Origin: CAZCPB01 sp044223975
GTDB lineage: Bacteria; Planctomycetota; Phycisphaerae; Phycisphaerales; UBA1924
Assembly (NCBI GenBank): GCA_044223975.1
Contig: JBGALI010000013.1
Location: 1-64,000, forward strand
Direction: 5' to 3'
Length of the DNA: 64,000 nucleotides
The notes under the pieces were generated by a model that saw nothing but the letters and a program-made list of their open reading frames with translations, did no database searches and was not told where the DNA came from. Numbering within the stretch: the stretch's first letter is position 1; every line of letters begins with the position of its first letter. The translations under genes were made by a program, and so were the position numbers. Shown one piece after another: positions 10,589 through 21,326 of the stretch.

Positions 10589-11155
10589 TCAGGTCGCTCC
10601 CGGGGGAGGGCTTTCCAGCTGGCGCTTGAGCGTGCGGTAGCTGACGCCCGCCTGGATTGCGCGCACGAGCGCGGCGATCACGATGATCTTGATGATGATG
10701 CCCTGGAGGAGGGTGAGGGGCTGGATGACCGCGTCGGCGGTCCACCAGGTGATGAGGATGACCAGCCCGACGATGGCCGCGGCGAGCGGGCTGCGCCGGG
10801 ACCAGAGGGCAAGCCCGAGGAACACGGCACCGGCGATGCCGACGGTGATGGCCATGGCCAGGAAGAGGCGCTGCTCCTGGGGCTGAAAGCTGCCCGACCT
10901 TGAAACGGCCAGGAGCACCGCGGACCCGATGAACTGGAGCACGCAGAGGACGGCGAGCGTGCTCGTGACGGTGCGGGCCTTGCGATTGAGCTGCTGGAGC
11001 TGGAGGTCTCGCCCGGCGCTGGAGGACGCGAACTCGCGCTCTCCGATGATGCGCGGCCCGCGGGGCAGACCGCCGGGCAGGGCCTTGCCGCACGATTCAC
11101 AGAACTGGGCTTCGGTGGGATTGGCGGCCGAGCAGTGCGGGCACGTTTCAGGCAT
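10589..11155 (-). CDS. Zinc-ribbon membrane protein, unknown function
   Basis: 188 residues. The N-terminus has a double CxxC zinc ribbon (CPHCSAANPTEAQFCESC, residues 5-22), followed by a polar linker and four hydrophobic segments between about 65 and 170. No enzymatic motif is visible. A strong AAGGAGG lies six bases before the ATG, marking this as the first gene of a three-gene operon with the CPBP protease and the single-anchor protein (gaps of 3 bases each). Zinc-ribbon/multi-pass proteins of this shape are common and mostly uncharacterised. Confidence 0.8.
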   Translation of the reverse strand: MPETCPHCSAANPTEAQFCESCGKALPGGLPRGPRIIGEREFASSSAGRDLQLQQLNRKARTVTSTLAVLCVLQFIGSAVLLAVSRSGSFQPQEQRLFLAMAITVGIAGAVFLGLALWSRRSPLAAAIVGLVILITWWTADAVIQPLTLLQGIIIKIIVIAALVRAIQAGVSYRTLKRQLESPPPGAT

Positions 11156-11248
11156 GGATCCCCTCCTTGCGAACCCCGGCAGCGTACCGCGCCGGCGGCG
11201 TGGGCGCGGGGACTGGGGGCGGGGTACAGGATGGACCGCGCCACGGGC

Positions 11249-12124
11249 TCAGGCCGACAGCTTGGAAAGGTCGGTCATGAGCGCATCGATGGGCGGGGTG
11301 CGGAGGTCGCGGGCCAGGGTGCGGGTGAGGCGTTCGATGTCGGCCTCGGTGCGGCGGATGACGGAGCGGAGTTCGTGAGCCGCGTCGTGGCGGGCGGCGC
11401 GGCGGGCGGCGCGCAGGAGTTCGTGGACGATGCGCAGGTCGCCGAGCTCGCCGAGGGAGCGCTGGACGACGGCGAGGCGACGGAGCAGGCGCGTGGCGCC
11501 GGCGGAGGCGGGGAGCAAGGGGAAGAGGACCTCGATGGTGTAGCGGACTTCCTTGAATCGGCGGCGGACGCGGTGAAGGTCTTCGCCGTGGGTCAGGTCG
11601 GCGCCGAGGGCCTCGCGGAGGCGCGTGAGGCTGCGGGCGATGGCGCGGCGCGGGGCGAGGCGCGCGGCGGGGGTGCCGGGAGCGACAATCGCGGCGTCGA
11701 CGAGGAGTTCGACCAGGTCGAGAAGCTCCCGGCGGCGCGGCTTGGTGACGAGCGCGGCGAGCGTTTGCGCGGCGCGGCCGGCCCGACTGGCGGCTGCCTT
11801 TTCAACGGCGCGGGCGGCGTCGGGGTATCGCTCAAGGCGCGGGGCGGCGAGTTCGGGGCCGATCCCGGCGTCGCGGGCGGCGCCCGCGGCGGTGCGCAGG
11901 GCCACGAGCGATGCGGCGAGCGTGCGCGCCTTGGCGGGTGGCATGCGGTCGCGGAAGGCAAGGAGGACGGACTCGAGGCGCCGGGCCGCGATGCGCAGGA
12001 GGCGCTGGCGCTTGGGGCTTTTCAACAGGCGGCGACGCTGGGCGATGGAATGCTCAAGGTCCTCGAGCACCGACTCGGGACGCCAGTCGCGCGACCTGCC
12101 CGGGTTGGACGTCCGCTTCCCCAC
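11249..12124 (-). CDS. CHAD domain-containing protein
   Basis: All-helical protein of 291 residues, very rich in Arg, Ala and Leu, with the conserved basic positions expected of a CHAD domain. Examples are the near-terminal RQRLLRIAARRLESVLLAF helix, RAIARSLTRLREALG, and DLHRVRRRFKEVRYTIEVL. CHAD domains bind inorganic polyphosphate, and many localise to polyphosphate granules. No fused CYTH triphosphatase domain is present. The start codon is GTG. The gene is followed on the same strand by nothing closely spaced and may be monocistronic. Confidence 0.87.
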   Translation of the reverse strand: MGKRTSNPGRSRDWRPESVLEDLEHSIAQRRRLLKSPKRQRLLRIAARRLESVLLAFRDRMPPAKARTLAASLVALRTAAGAARDAGIGPELAAPRLERYPDAARAVEKAAASRAGRAAQTLAALVTKPRRRELLDLVELLVDAAIVAPGTPAARLAPRRAIARSLTRLREALGADLTHGEDLHRVRRRFKEVRYTIEVLFPLLPASAGATRLLRRLAVVQRSLGELGDLRIVHELLRAARRAARHDAAHELRSVIRRTEADIERLTRTLARDLRTPPIDALMTDLSKLSA

Positions 12125-12220
12125 GCTGTGATCGTTGGCGCGGAGCGGGAGCCGGGGGCTGGATTCGCGGGAGATTCGCGGATGGACCGGGCCGGGAAGA
12201 AGGCCGATGCGCGGCGTCCA

Positions 12221-12751
12221 TTAAGGGTGTGGAGATCGTGGCAGGGGGGATTGCCCCAGCAGTTCGGCGACCTTTCGGGCGCGGTACGCGAACACGCGTT
12301 CGAGGTCGGGGCGGACGAGCAGGGCGTTGACCATCGTGGCGACGGGGCCGATGGCAACGCGCGGCAGCAGGTAGAGCACCCGGTCGCGCATGATGACGCG
12401 CTCGGGCTGGCCGCCTGAGCGCGAGACGCGCTCGAACGTGTGCGTGTGGTGCCAGAGGCGGTACGGCCCCTTGAGCTGCACATCGACGAAGCGGCGCGGC
12501 GGGTCGTATTCGGTGATCTCGGTGCGCCAGCGGATGGGGACGGCGCGGACCGTGAGTCTGTAGTCGATGAGGGCCCCCGCTTTCATCTCGATGGGGCGCG
12601 GCGAGGTGATGCGAAAACGCAGGAACGGGGGCGTGATGGCTTCGAGGTTCTCGGGTCGCTCGAAGAATGCAAAGACACGGTCGATCGGCGCGAGCAGGGT
12701 CTGCTGCGTGTCGATCGTGAACGGCTCGGTGTCGGGGGGTGGGTGGCGCAC
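12221..12751 (-). CDS. SRPBCC family protein
   Basis: Small soluble protein of 176 residues with the START/SRPBCC layout: an N-terminal strand (QQTLLAPIDRVFAFFERPENLEAITPP), which is the typical helix-grip beginning, several strands rich in Arg/Val including WRTEITEYDPPRRFVDVQLKGPY and HTHTFER, then a long C-terminal helix. Members bind hydrophobic ligands; this subgroup is often linked to cell-division inhibitors or cyclases, but the ligand here is unknown. The start is GTG at 12751; no strong Shine-Dalgarno is seen. It lies between the CHAD and FkbM genes with gaps near 100 bases, so operon membership is uncertain. Confidence 0.85.
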   Translation of the reverse strand: MRHPPPDTEPFTIDTQQTLLAPIDRVFAFFERPENLEAITPPFLRFRITSPRPIEMKAGALIDYRLTVRAVPIRWRTEITEYDPPRRFVDVQLKGPYRLWHHTHTFERVSRSGGQPERVIMRDRVLYLLPRVAIGPVATMVNALLVRPDLERVFAYRARKVAELLGQSPLPRSPHP

Positions 12752-12832
12752 GCCGAGGGTGTTCGCCGCGGGTCCGGGGTTAGAGTCGCGCTTTCGTTGA
12801 GGCGTGCGGCTTGGCGGGTGGACCGGCTGCGG

Positions 12833-13768
12833 TCAGGCGGGCCGGGCCGGGGGGAAGTGAACGGGGTCGAACGCCTTTTCGGCGGGGATCCACAGCGCGT
12901 CGGTGGATTTCATCTCGCTCTGGGTGCGCACGGGCGTGAGCGCGGACCCCCAGCGCAGGCCGCGGCGGGCGATGCGCACGTCCAGGGCGCGGTAGCCGCG
13001 GGAGTGGAAGAACTCAAAGAGTTCCTCGGCGGAAGAGCCGGCGCGGCGGAGGTGGTCGGGCTCGACCTCGGTGAAGACGGCGGGCCGGTGCGTGTCGATC
13101 GTGGCGGTGAGGCCGCGGAGGCACTGGAGCTCAAACCCCTCGACGTCGATCTTGATGACGAGATTGCCGACCACGCGGCCGGCGAGAACCTCGTCGCCCA
13201 CGAGCACTTTGCACTTGATCGTTTCGCGGACCCTGACGCCCTCGGCGGCCGGGGTGAAGGTGGCCATGATGGTGCCGCCGCCGATGACATTGAGGGTCAG
13301 CTCACCGGGGGCGGCGGCGAGGCCGGCGTTGTGAAGCTCGATGTGGGTGATGCCGTTGGCCTCGATGGCCTTGCGGATGTAGTCGCAGCAGGCGGGCTGG
13401 GGCTCGAAGGCGATGACGCGGCCGGTGGGTCCGACGCGCCGGGCGGCGTGGAGGGTGGTCATGCCGATGTTGGCGCCGATATCAACGAACGTGTCGCCGG
13501 GGGAGACCACGCGGTCGATGGCCACCTGCATGTTGAGGTCGTAGTGGCGACCGACGAAGTAGATCATGCGCATGTTGTCATCGCGCAGATCGAGGGACAT
13601 GAGGTAGCCGTGGCGGCTGCCGCGGACGGTGCGGGTGGGCGCTTCGCGCCAGCGGTCGGAGGCATTGTCGACGCCCTCGATGCCCAGGAGGGCGCTCAAG
13701 CGTCCCCAGCCGGGGAGCTCGCGTGCGAGGTAGGGGCGGAACAGGAAGGGGAGGCGCGGGAAGGACAT
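12833..13768 (-). CDS. FkbM family methyltransferase
   Basis: SAM-dependent methyltransferase of about 311 residues. The Rossmann signatures are visible: a DTFVDIGANIGMTTLHAA glycine motif, GRVIAFEPQP (acidic ribose-binding residue), and the FkbM-typical LVIKIDVEGFELQCLRGL block, followed by PAVFTEVEP. FkbM enzymes methylate hydroxyl groups of sugars or polyketides, often in glycan biosynthesis; the acceptor here is unknown. The ATG at 13768 has AGGAG five bases upstream and is preferred to an in-frame start 40 codons earlier that would run through unconserved sequence. It is divergent from the small secreted protein gene that starts at 13976. Confidence 0.9.
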   Translation of the reverse strand: MSFPRLPFLFRPYLARELPGWGRLSALLGIEGVDNASDRWREAPTRTVRGSRHGYLMSLDLRDDNMRMIYFVGRHYDLNMQVAIDRVVSPGDTFVDIGANIGMTTLHAARRVGPTGRVIAFEPQPACCDYIRKAIEANGITHIELHNAGLAAAPGELTLNVIGGGTIMATFTPAAEGVRVRETIKCKVLVGDEVLAGRVVGNLVIKIDVEGFELQCLRGLTATIDTHRPAVFTEVEPDHLRRAGSSAEELFEFFHSRGYRALDVRIARRGLRWGSALTPVRTQSEMKSTDALWIPAEKAFDPVHFPPARPA

Positions 13769-13975
13769 CGAAGCTCCTGGGCGAAACGGGCTCCTGTTCA
13801 TTGGCGATGCGGGCGCCCGGGCATGAATGATCGTGCGGGGAGCGAGGGGTGCCGGGGCGTCAGGGACGGCACAGGCGTCTTCCGCCACGCCCGAAGCATA
13901 CCGGACGTGGCCCTTTGCCCGCCGCGTTTGGCAGAGTTGTGGGGTACGGTCGAACTCTTCACGGAGGATCTCCTG

Positions 13976-14338
13976 ATGTCGTCTCCCAAGCTTGTGGCTC
14001 TCTCGGCGGCGGTGCTGGCGGTTGGTGGCGCGGCGTTCCAGTCGACCCTGGCGGCGGGGCCGGACAACTCCGTGGCCAAGGCCCGCCTGGCGTCGGACGC
14101 GTCGAAGAAAGCGAGCGTGAAAAAGGCGGCCAAAGCCGAGAAGGTCGTGGACGCGGGGGCGGGCCAGGGGGTGGCCAAGCCCATGGGCGCCGTGTCGTCT
14201 TTCAAGAAGATCGAGCCCGTGGCGCGGGCGGGTGTGGTGAAGCCTGACGCGAAGGCCGCGGCGCCGGTGAAGTCCGAGGACAACAAGGCGGCGGGCAAGC
14301 CGGTGATCGCCAAGCCCGCGCCGAAGAAGTCCCTGTAG
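13976..14338 (+). CDS. Small Lys/Ala-rich secreted protein
   Basis: A 120-residue protein with a clean signal peptide (KLVALSAAVLAVGGAAF, cleavage near residue 26) followed by an intrinsically disordered basic region. That region is almost entirely Ala, Lys, Val, Pro and Ser, with repeated AK/KK/AAP steps and a KKSL end. No domain is recognised. It could be a periplasmic nucleic-acid- or polyanion-binding protein, but that is a guess from composition. GGAGGAT sits 6-7 bases before the ATG. A longer open frame on this strand begins far upstream, but the part before 13976 is antisense to the FkbM and SRPBCC genes and is not real. Confidence 0.72.
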   Translation: MSSPKLVALSAAVLAVGGAAFQSTLAAGPDNSVAKARLASDASKKASVKKAAKAEKVVDAGAGQGVAKPMGAVSSFKKIEPVARAGVVKPDAKAAAPVKSEDNKAAGKPVIAKPAPKKSL

Positions 14339-14394
14339 GCTTTGGGGAGAGAACGGACTCCAGCGTCCGGGCGCACGGGCCGGGATACGGCGAC

Positions 14395-14408
14395 GGCGCC
14401 CGGGCGCC
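14395..14408. terminator. Palindrome between convergent genes
   Basis: Perfect self-complementary GGCGCCCGGGCGCC, 57 bases after the small secreted protein gene and just after the end of the opposing aminotransferase gene. There is no T-tract on either side, so the terminator call is weak. Confidence 0.3.
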
Positions 14409-14428
14409 TTATGAACGGGCCGGGGCGG

Positions 14429-15730
14429 TCAGAGGATGTCGTCGAGCACCGCGCAGAGACGGTCGACCTCCTCGGGCGTGTTGTAGTGCACCATGCTGAT
14501 GCGCACGGCGCCCTCGTCAGGGTGGAGACCCATCTGGCCGATCAGGCGCTTGGAGTAAAGGTGGCCGTAGCGGAAGCCCATGGCCCGGGCGTTGCCGTCG
14601 CGCGCGATCGCGGCAGGACTCCTCCCATCGCGGACGAAGGCGATGGTGGGGACACGGGCGGCGCCCGCGTCGGCGACGCCGATGATGGAGACGCCGGGCT
14701 TGCGTGACAGGTAGCCGAGCAGTTGCTCCTGGAGCGGACGCTCGAGCGCGGCCATGCGGTCGAAGGCTCGCTCGATCACGGCGCGGCGGGGAACGGGGAG
14801 GCCCGTCGTGTCGAGCGGGTTGTCGCCGGTGAGAAAGCAGAGGTAGTCCCAAAGGGCGTTGAACGCCGCGGCACCTTCGTGGCTCACGCCGCCGGGCTCG
14901 AACTTGTACGGGATATCGCCGCGCGGGATGAAGAAGTGGTTGGGGCCGGTGAGGGGCTCGAAGGCGTCGCGCCGGCCGTAGAGAGCGGCCATGTGCGGTC
15001 CGTAGACCTTGTAGAGCGAGAAGACGTACCAGTCGACGTTCGAGGCACGGACGTCGATAGCGCGGTGGGGCGCGAAGGCGACGCCGTCGGCGATGACGCG
15101 GGCGCCCGCGGCGTGGGCGAGACGGCAGACTTCGTTGAGGTCGACGATCTCGCCGAGAACGTTGGAGACGTGCGGGAAAGCCACCAGCGCGGTTCGCGGA
15201 GAGAGGAGCGGCGCGAGGGTCGCGGGGAGGATGCGCCACGCGCCGCCGCCCTGGGGCGAGTGGTCCTGGACCGCGGGCCATTGGCGGATGGTGAAGCCGC
15301 GGGAGGCCAGGCGCATCCAGGGGCCGACGTTGGCCTCGTGGCCGGCGGTGCAGACGATGATCTCGGTGCGGTCGGCGGGGAGCGTGCCTGCCGCGAGAGC
15401 GTCGGCGTAGGCGCCGGCGAGCATCATGCAGAGCACGGTGGACGATGGGCCGAGGGCGACCTCGCCGATGCCGCGCGCGGGCGCGGCGTCGTGATCAGCG
15501 GCGGCGTTGACCAGGACCTTGGCGAACTCGTGGGCGCGACGGACAGTGTCGGTGGCGCGGATGGAGATGTCGTAGTCGGCGCCGAGCTGGACGTAGGAAC
15601 GGGTCATGTAGTCGCGGGCGGCGTCGATCACGCAGCGCGGGAGCTGGGCACCGCCGGCGTTGTCGAGCAGCACGGTGGGCTGGTCGAGGCCGGGGAACTG
15701 GGCGCGGATTTGGGGGAGGGATGGGGGCAT
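14429..15730 (-). CDS. Cysteine desulfurase-like class V aminotransferase
   Basis: PLP enzyme of the SufS/NifS-like group (433 residues, normal length). Hallmarks are TVLLDNAGGAQLPRCV at the start, the TAGHEANVGPW cofactor-contact motif near 130, DGVAFAPHRAIDV near 215, and the PLP lysine at about 241 in SLYKVYGPHM. Family members release sulfur from cysteine or act on related amino acids; some of this cysteine-desulfurase-like branch are not in Fe-S operons, and there is no suf/isc gene next door. The ATG at 15730 is immediately preceded, in the transcript sense, by seven copies of ATCACCTCC, so there is no normal ribosome-binding site. Confidence 0.9.
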   Translation of the reverse strand: MPPSLPQIRAQFPGLDQPTVLLDNAGGAQLPRCVIDAARDYMTRSYVQLGADYDISIRATDTVRRAHEFAKVLVNAAADHDAAPARGIGEVALGPSSTVLCMMLAGAYADALAAGTLPADRTEIIVCTAGHEANVGPWMRLASRGFTIRQWPAVQDHSPQGGGAWRILPATLAPLLSPRTALVAFPHVSNVLGEIVDLNEVCRLAHAAGARVIADGVAFAPHRAIDVRASNVDWYVFSLYKVYGPHMAALYGRRDAFEPLTGPNHFFIPRGDIPYKFEPGGVSHEGAAAFNALWDYLCFLTGDNPLDTTGLPVPRRAVIERAFDRMAALERPLQEQLLGYLSRKPGVSIIGVADAGAARVPTIAFVRDGRSPAAIARDGNARAMGFRYGHLYSKRLIGQMGLHPDEGAVRISMVHYNTPEEVDRLCAVLDDIL

Positions 15731-15737
15731 GGGTGAT

Positions 15738-15800
15738 GGAGGTGATGGAGGTGATGGAGGTGATGGAGGTGATGGAGGTGATGGAGGTGATGGAGGTGAT
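15738..15800. repeat. Nonamer array GGAGGTGAT x7
   Basis: Seven perfect tandem copies of GGAGGTGAT (plus strand) preceded by a partial unit. They lie between the start of the aminotransferase gene and the end of kinase A. On the aminotransferase mRNA strand the array reads as ATCACCTCC, the same sequence as the 16S rRNA 3-prime tail. Related arrays lie at 37860, 38668 and 62222. Confidence 0.95.
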
Positions 15801-15818
15801 TCGGATTATCGGGGATGA

Positions 15819-18539
<2,721 letters not shown>

Positions 18540-18546
18540 CGGGGGC

Positions 18547-18552
18547 AGTGTA
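18547..18552 (-). promoter_or_regulatory. Putative -10 box of kinase A
   Basis: TACACT on the minus strand, 7 nt before the ATG at 18539, in the 42-bp gap after kinase B; no Shine-Dalgarno between. It fits a leaderless transcript. Confidence 0.45.
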
Positions 18553-18581
18553 ACCGTGTGAACGGCGGCCGATGGCGCGGC

Positions 18582-21326
18582 TTACTTCGTTGAAGGGGCG
18601 GGCGGGCGCGGCCAGTTGAGCGTGACGACGATGCTGCAGGGCGACTGGCCTTCGGCGCGCCCGGTGCCGAAGAAGGACTTGGCGTCGGGGCCGATCTCGA
18701 TCTGCTCAACGCCCTCGGGCAACTGGACGACCGACGCGGGGGTGCCCACGTCGATCTTGCCGTCACGCACGGTGATCCGGGCCGACTTGATCGTGCGTCG
18801 ATCACCGTCGAGATAGAACAGAGTCGAGCCGTCGCGGCTCCAGCGCATGGAGGCCTCGCTGCGCTGGCCGGTGTCCACCGCGCCCAGTCCGGAGATGGAG
18901 ACCCGAACACGGTCGTGAGCCTCGGGGAATTCCTGGACGTAGACCTCGGCGTGACCGAGTTCCTCGATGGCGATCGCGATGAGCTTCCCGTCCGGCGAAA
19001 AGCGGGCGTCGTACTCGCTGGCCGGCCCGGCGAGGAACGCGCGGCTCGTGCGGCCGGCGAGGTCCACCAGCCACAGGTCGCGGGCGTTCTTGGGGTCGAG
19101 GCGGTTGTAGACCAGGAACCGCCCGTCGGGGGAGACGTCGCGGGGGTGCGCCCAGAGGTTGCCGGTCTCGAGCACGAGCTCGGGCGCGCCGCTCCCGCCG
19201 AAATCCCACCGGAAAAGATCGCGTGACTTCCGATCCGAGGAGAAGTACACCGACTTGCCGTCGCTGGACCAGATGGGCGAGAAGGCCCTGTCCTCGCCCA
19301 GGAGGCGGTTCCATACGCCCTCCCTGGTCAGGTCCACGACCCGCAACTCGGACCGGTTGCTCGCGAGCCCGGCCATGGCCACCAGGCGATCACCACCGGG
19401 TGACACGCGCACGGAAGTGTGTTCGGCGGCGGGAGACGCGAGGGAGCGGACCAGTTTGCCGTCGACCCCGAACTCCTGCAGCCGCGTCTTTACGATTGCG
19501 TCGATGGGGCACGCGACGGTGCCGTTGCGGGAGACGGTGACTGCGAATCGACCGCCGTAGTTTGCAGCGCCGCCCGGCTGTATCCCGGTCGCGGTCGCCT
19601 CGCCGGAGAGCGTGCCGGTCTTCGGATCAAACCGGTGCGCGTAGAGCATCCCGGATCGCTCGAAGAGCAGCCAGCCCGGGTCGGCGTAGGTGGCCCGGGA
19701 TTCCGACTCAAGCACGGGGCGGCCTTCCTTGTCGCCCAGGGAGGCCATGAACGTTCGTTCTTCCGAGGCGGTGCGGCCCGAGCCCATCGACGCGTACAGG
19801 AACCGCGTCGTGCCGGGGAGGAACTGCGGGAATCGATGGCCGGTCTCGTCGTGGGACGTGCTCAGACCGAGGGCGGGGGCGGCCGCGCCGCCGGACTGCG
19901 CGACGGTGCAGAACGGCCCGTTGGCGAGCGGCGCGAACAGGATGACGCCGGTCTCGCTCCATGCGCCGCCGCGACCGCCGGGCGCGTCGGCGAGCCGCTG
20001 CACCGGTCCCCCTGAAGCCTCGACGCGGCAGAGTGATCCCTCGGCAAAGAACCCGATGGAGCGACCGTCGGGGGACCAGAAGGGCATCGACGCCCCTTCA
20101 GTGCCCGCCAGAGCGTGCGGCACGAGGTCGCTCAGGTCCCTGATCCACAGCCGGCCAGGCTCGGCGCCGACCCGCGCGATGAAGACCAGCCGCTGGCCGT
20201 CGGGCGAGATGGCGCAGTCCACCGACTCGGGGTCGATGTCCAGACCCGGGGGCGCCGCGATCGAGAACTTCACCGGCGCCGGATCGGGCGCGGCTGGGCC
20301 GCTGGGTCGCATCGTCCAGGCGACGGCGGCAATCGCCACGCCCGCGAGGCCGACGCACCACCCCACCACCTCGCGCGTGCGGGCGGGCCGGACGGAGGAA
20401 AGGTCCGCGGCGTCGCGTCCGGCCTGATCGATCGCGAGGCGTGCGTCGCCAATGTCGTGCAGGCGGTTCTTGCGGTCCTTCACGAGGCAGTTGGAGACCA
20501 GTTCCCTGATGCGGCGCGGCACTTCCGCCGGCAACAGGCCCATGTCCGGCTCGCGGTGCAGCAGGGCGCCGAGCGAATCGGTGACGGTCTCTCCGCGGAA
20601 GGGCATGACGCCGGTGAGCATCTCGTAGAGCACACAACCGAAGGAGAAGATGTCGGACCGTTTGTCCACCGCCTTGCCGCGGGCCTGCTCGGGGGACATA
20701 TAGCCGGCGCTGCCCATGATCACGCCCGGGATCGTCGGGCTGTGGACGGGCATGGGGCTGGTGACGGTCGGCGAATCCGAGATCGCCGCGGCGGTGTAGG
20801 ACGAGGATGTCGGCGTGCCCTCGGCGGTGCGCGCCAGCCCGAAGTCCAGCACCTTGGCGTGGCCCTCGGTGTTCACCATCACGTTGCCAGGCTTGAGGTC
20901 GCGATGGATGACGCCTTTCTCGTGCGCGGCTTCCAAAGCCTCGGCGATCTGACGGGCGATGGGCAGCGCTTCGTCGATCGGGATCGCGCCGCGCTTCAGC
21001 CGCTCCGAGAGCGTCTGGCCTTCGATGTACTCGAGCACCAGGTACTGGTGGCCGGCGGCTTCCTCGAGGCCGTAAATCGCGCCGATGTTGGGATGGTTCA
21101 GCGAGGCGAGGACCTTGGCCTCACGTTGGAAACGCGCGAGACGGTCGGGATCGGCGGCCAGCGAATCCGGCAGCCCCTTGATGGCGACCTCGCGGTCGAG
21201 CTTGGTATCGCGGGCGAGATAGACCACGCCCATGCCGCCGCGCCCCAACTCGCGGGAAATCGAGTATCCGCCGATCTGGGATCCGCCCGGTTGAGTACCG
21301 CCGCTCTGCATCCCTTCGGGCCTCAC
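18582..21326 (-). CDS. Ser/Thr kinase with TolB-like propeller (kinase B)
   Basis: 914 residues. A Ser/Gly/Gln-rich N-terminal leader (MQSGGTQPGGSQIGG) precedes GRGGMGVVY; Lys50, Asp143 in HRDLKPGN and DFG at 161-163 are intact. The membrane segment follows near residue 330 (VGWCVGLAGVAIAAVAW). The propeller has blades such as CAISPDGQRLVFIAR, PFWSPDGRSIGFFAE and RFSPDGKLIAIAIE, and has no close counterpart among the other kinases here. The GTG start overlaps the stop of kinase C by four bases (GTGA), so it is translationally coupled as the last gene of the D-C-B operon. Confidence 0.95.
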   Translation of the reverse strand: MRPEGMQSGGTQPGGSQIGGYSISRELGRGGMGVVYLARDTKLDREVAIKGLPDSLAADPDRLARFQREAKVLASLNHPNIGAIYGLEEAAGHQYLVLEYIEGQTLSERLKRGAIPIDEALPIARQIAEALEAAHEKGVIHRDLKPGNVMVNTEGHAKVLDFGLARTAEGTPTSSSYTAAAISDSPTVTSPMPVHSPTIPGVIMGSAGYMSPEQARGKAVDKRSDIFSFGCVLYEMLTGVMPFRGETVTDSLGALLHREPDMGLLPAEVPRRIRELVSNCLVKDRKNRLHDIGDARLAIDQAGRDAADLSSVRPARTREVVGWCVGLAGVAIAAVAWTMRPSGPAAPDPAPVKFSIAAPPGLDIDPESVDCAISPDGQRLVFIARVGAEPGRLWIRDLSDLVPHALAGTEGASMPFWSPDGRSIGFFAEGSLCRVEASGGPVQRLADAPGGRGGAWSETGVILFAPLANGPFCTVAQSGGAAAPALGLSTSHDETGHRFPQFLPGTTRFLYASMGSGRTASEERTFMASLGDKEGRPVLESESRATYADPGWLLFERSGMLYAHRFDPKTGTLSGEATATGIQPGGAANYGGRFAVTVSRNGTVACPIDAIVKTRLQEFGVDGKLVRSLASPAAEHTSVRVSPGGDRLVAMAGLASNRSELRVVDLTREGVWNRLLGEDRAFSPIWSSDGKSVYFSSDRKSRDLFRWDFGGSGAPELVLETGNLWAHPRDVSPDGRFLVYNRLDPKNARDLWLVDLAGRTSRAFLAGPASEYDARFSPDGKLIAIAIEELGHAEVYVQEFPEAHDRVRVSISGLGAVDTGQRSEASMRWSRDGSTLFYLDGDRRTIKSARITVRDGKIDVGTPASVVQLPEGVEQIEIGPDAKSFFGTGRAEGQSPCSIVVTLNWPRPPAPSTK

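Noticed and set aside
9585..11093. 502-codon minus frame over three small membrane genes
   Set aside because: Arg/Pro/His-rich translation with no hydrophobic segments; the three overlapping genes have clear zinc ribbons, membrane helices and operon spacing.
12440..13975. Upstream part of a 632-codon plus frame ending at 14338
   Set aside because: Antisense to SRPBCC and FkbM genes. Only the last 120 codons (from 13976, with ribosome-binding site and signal peptide) are real.
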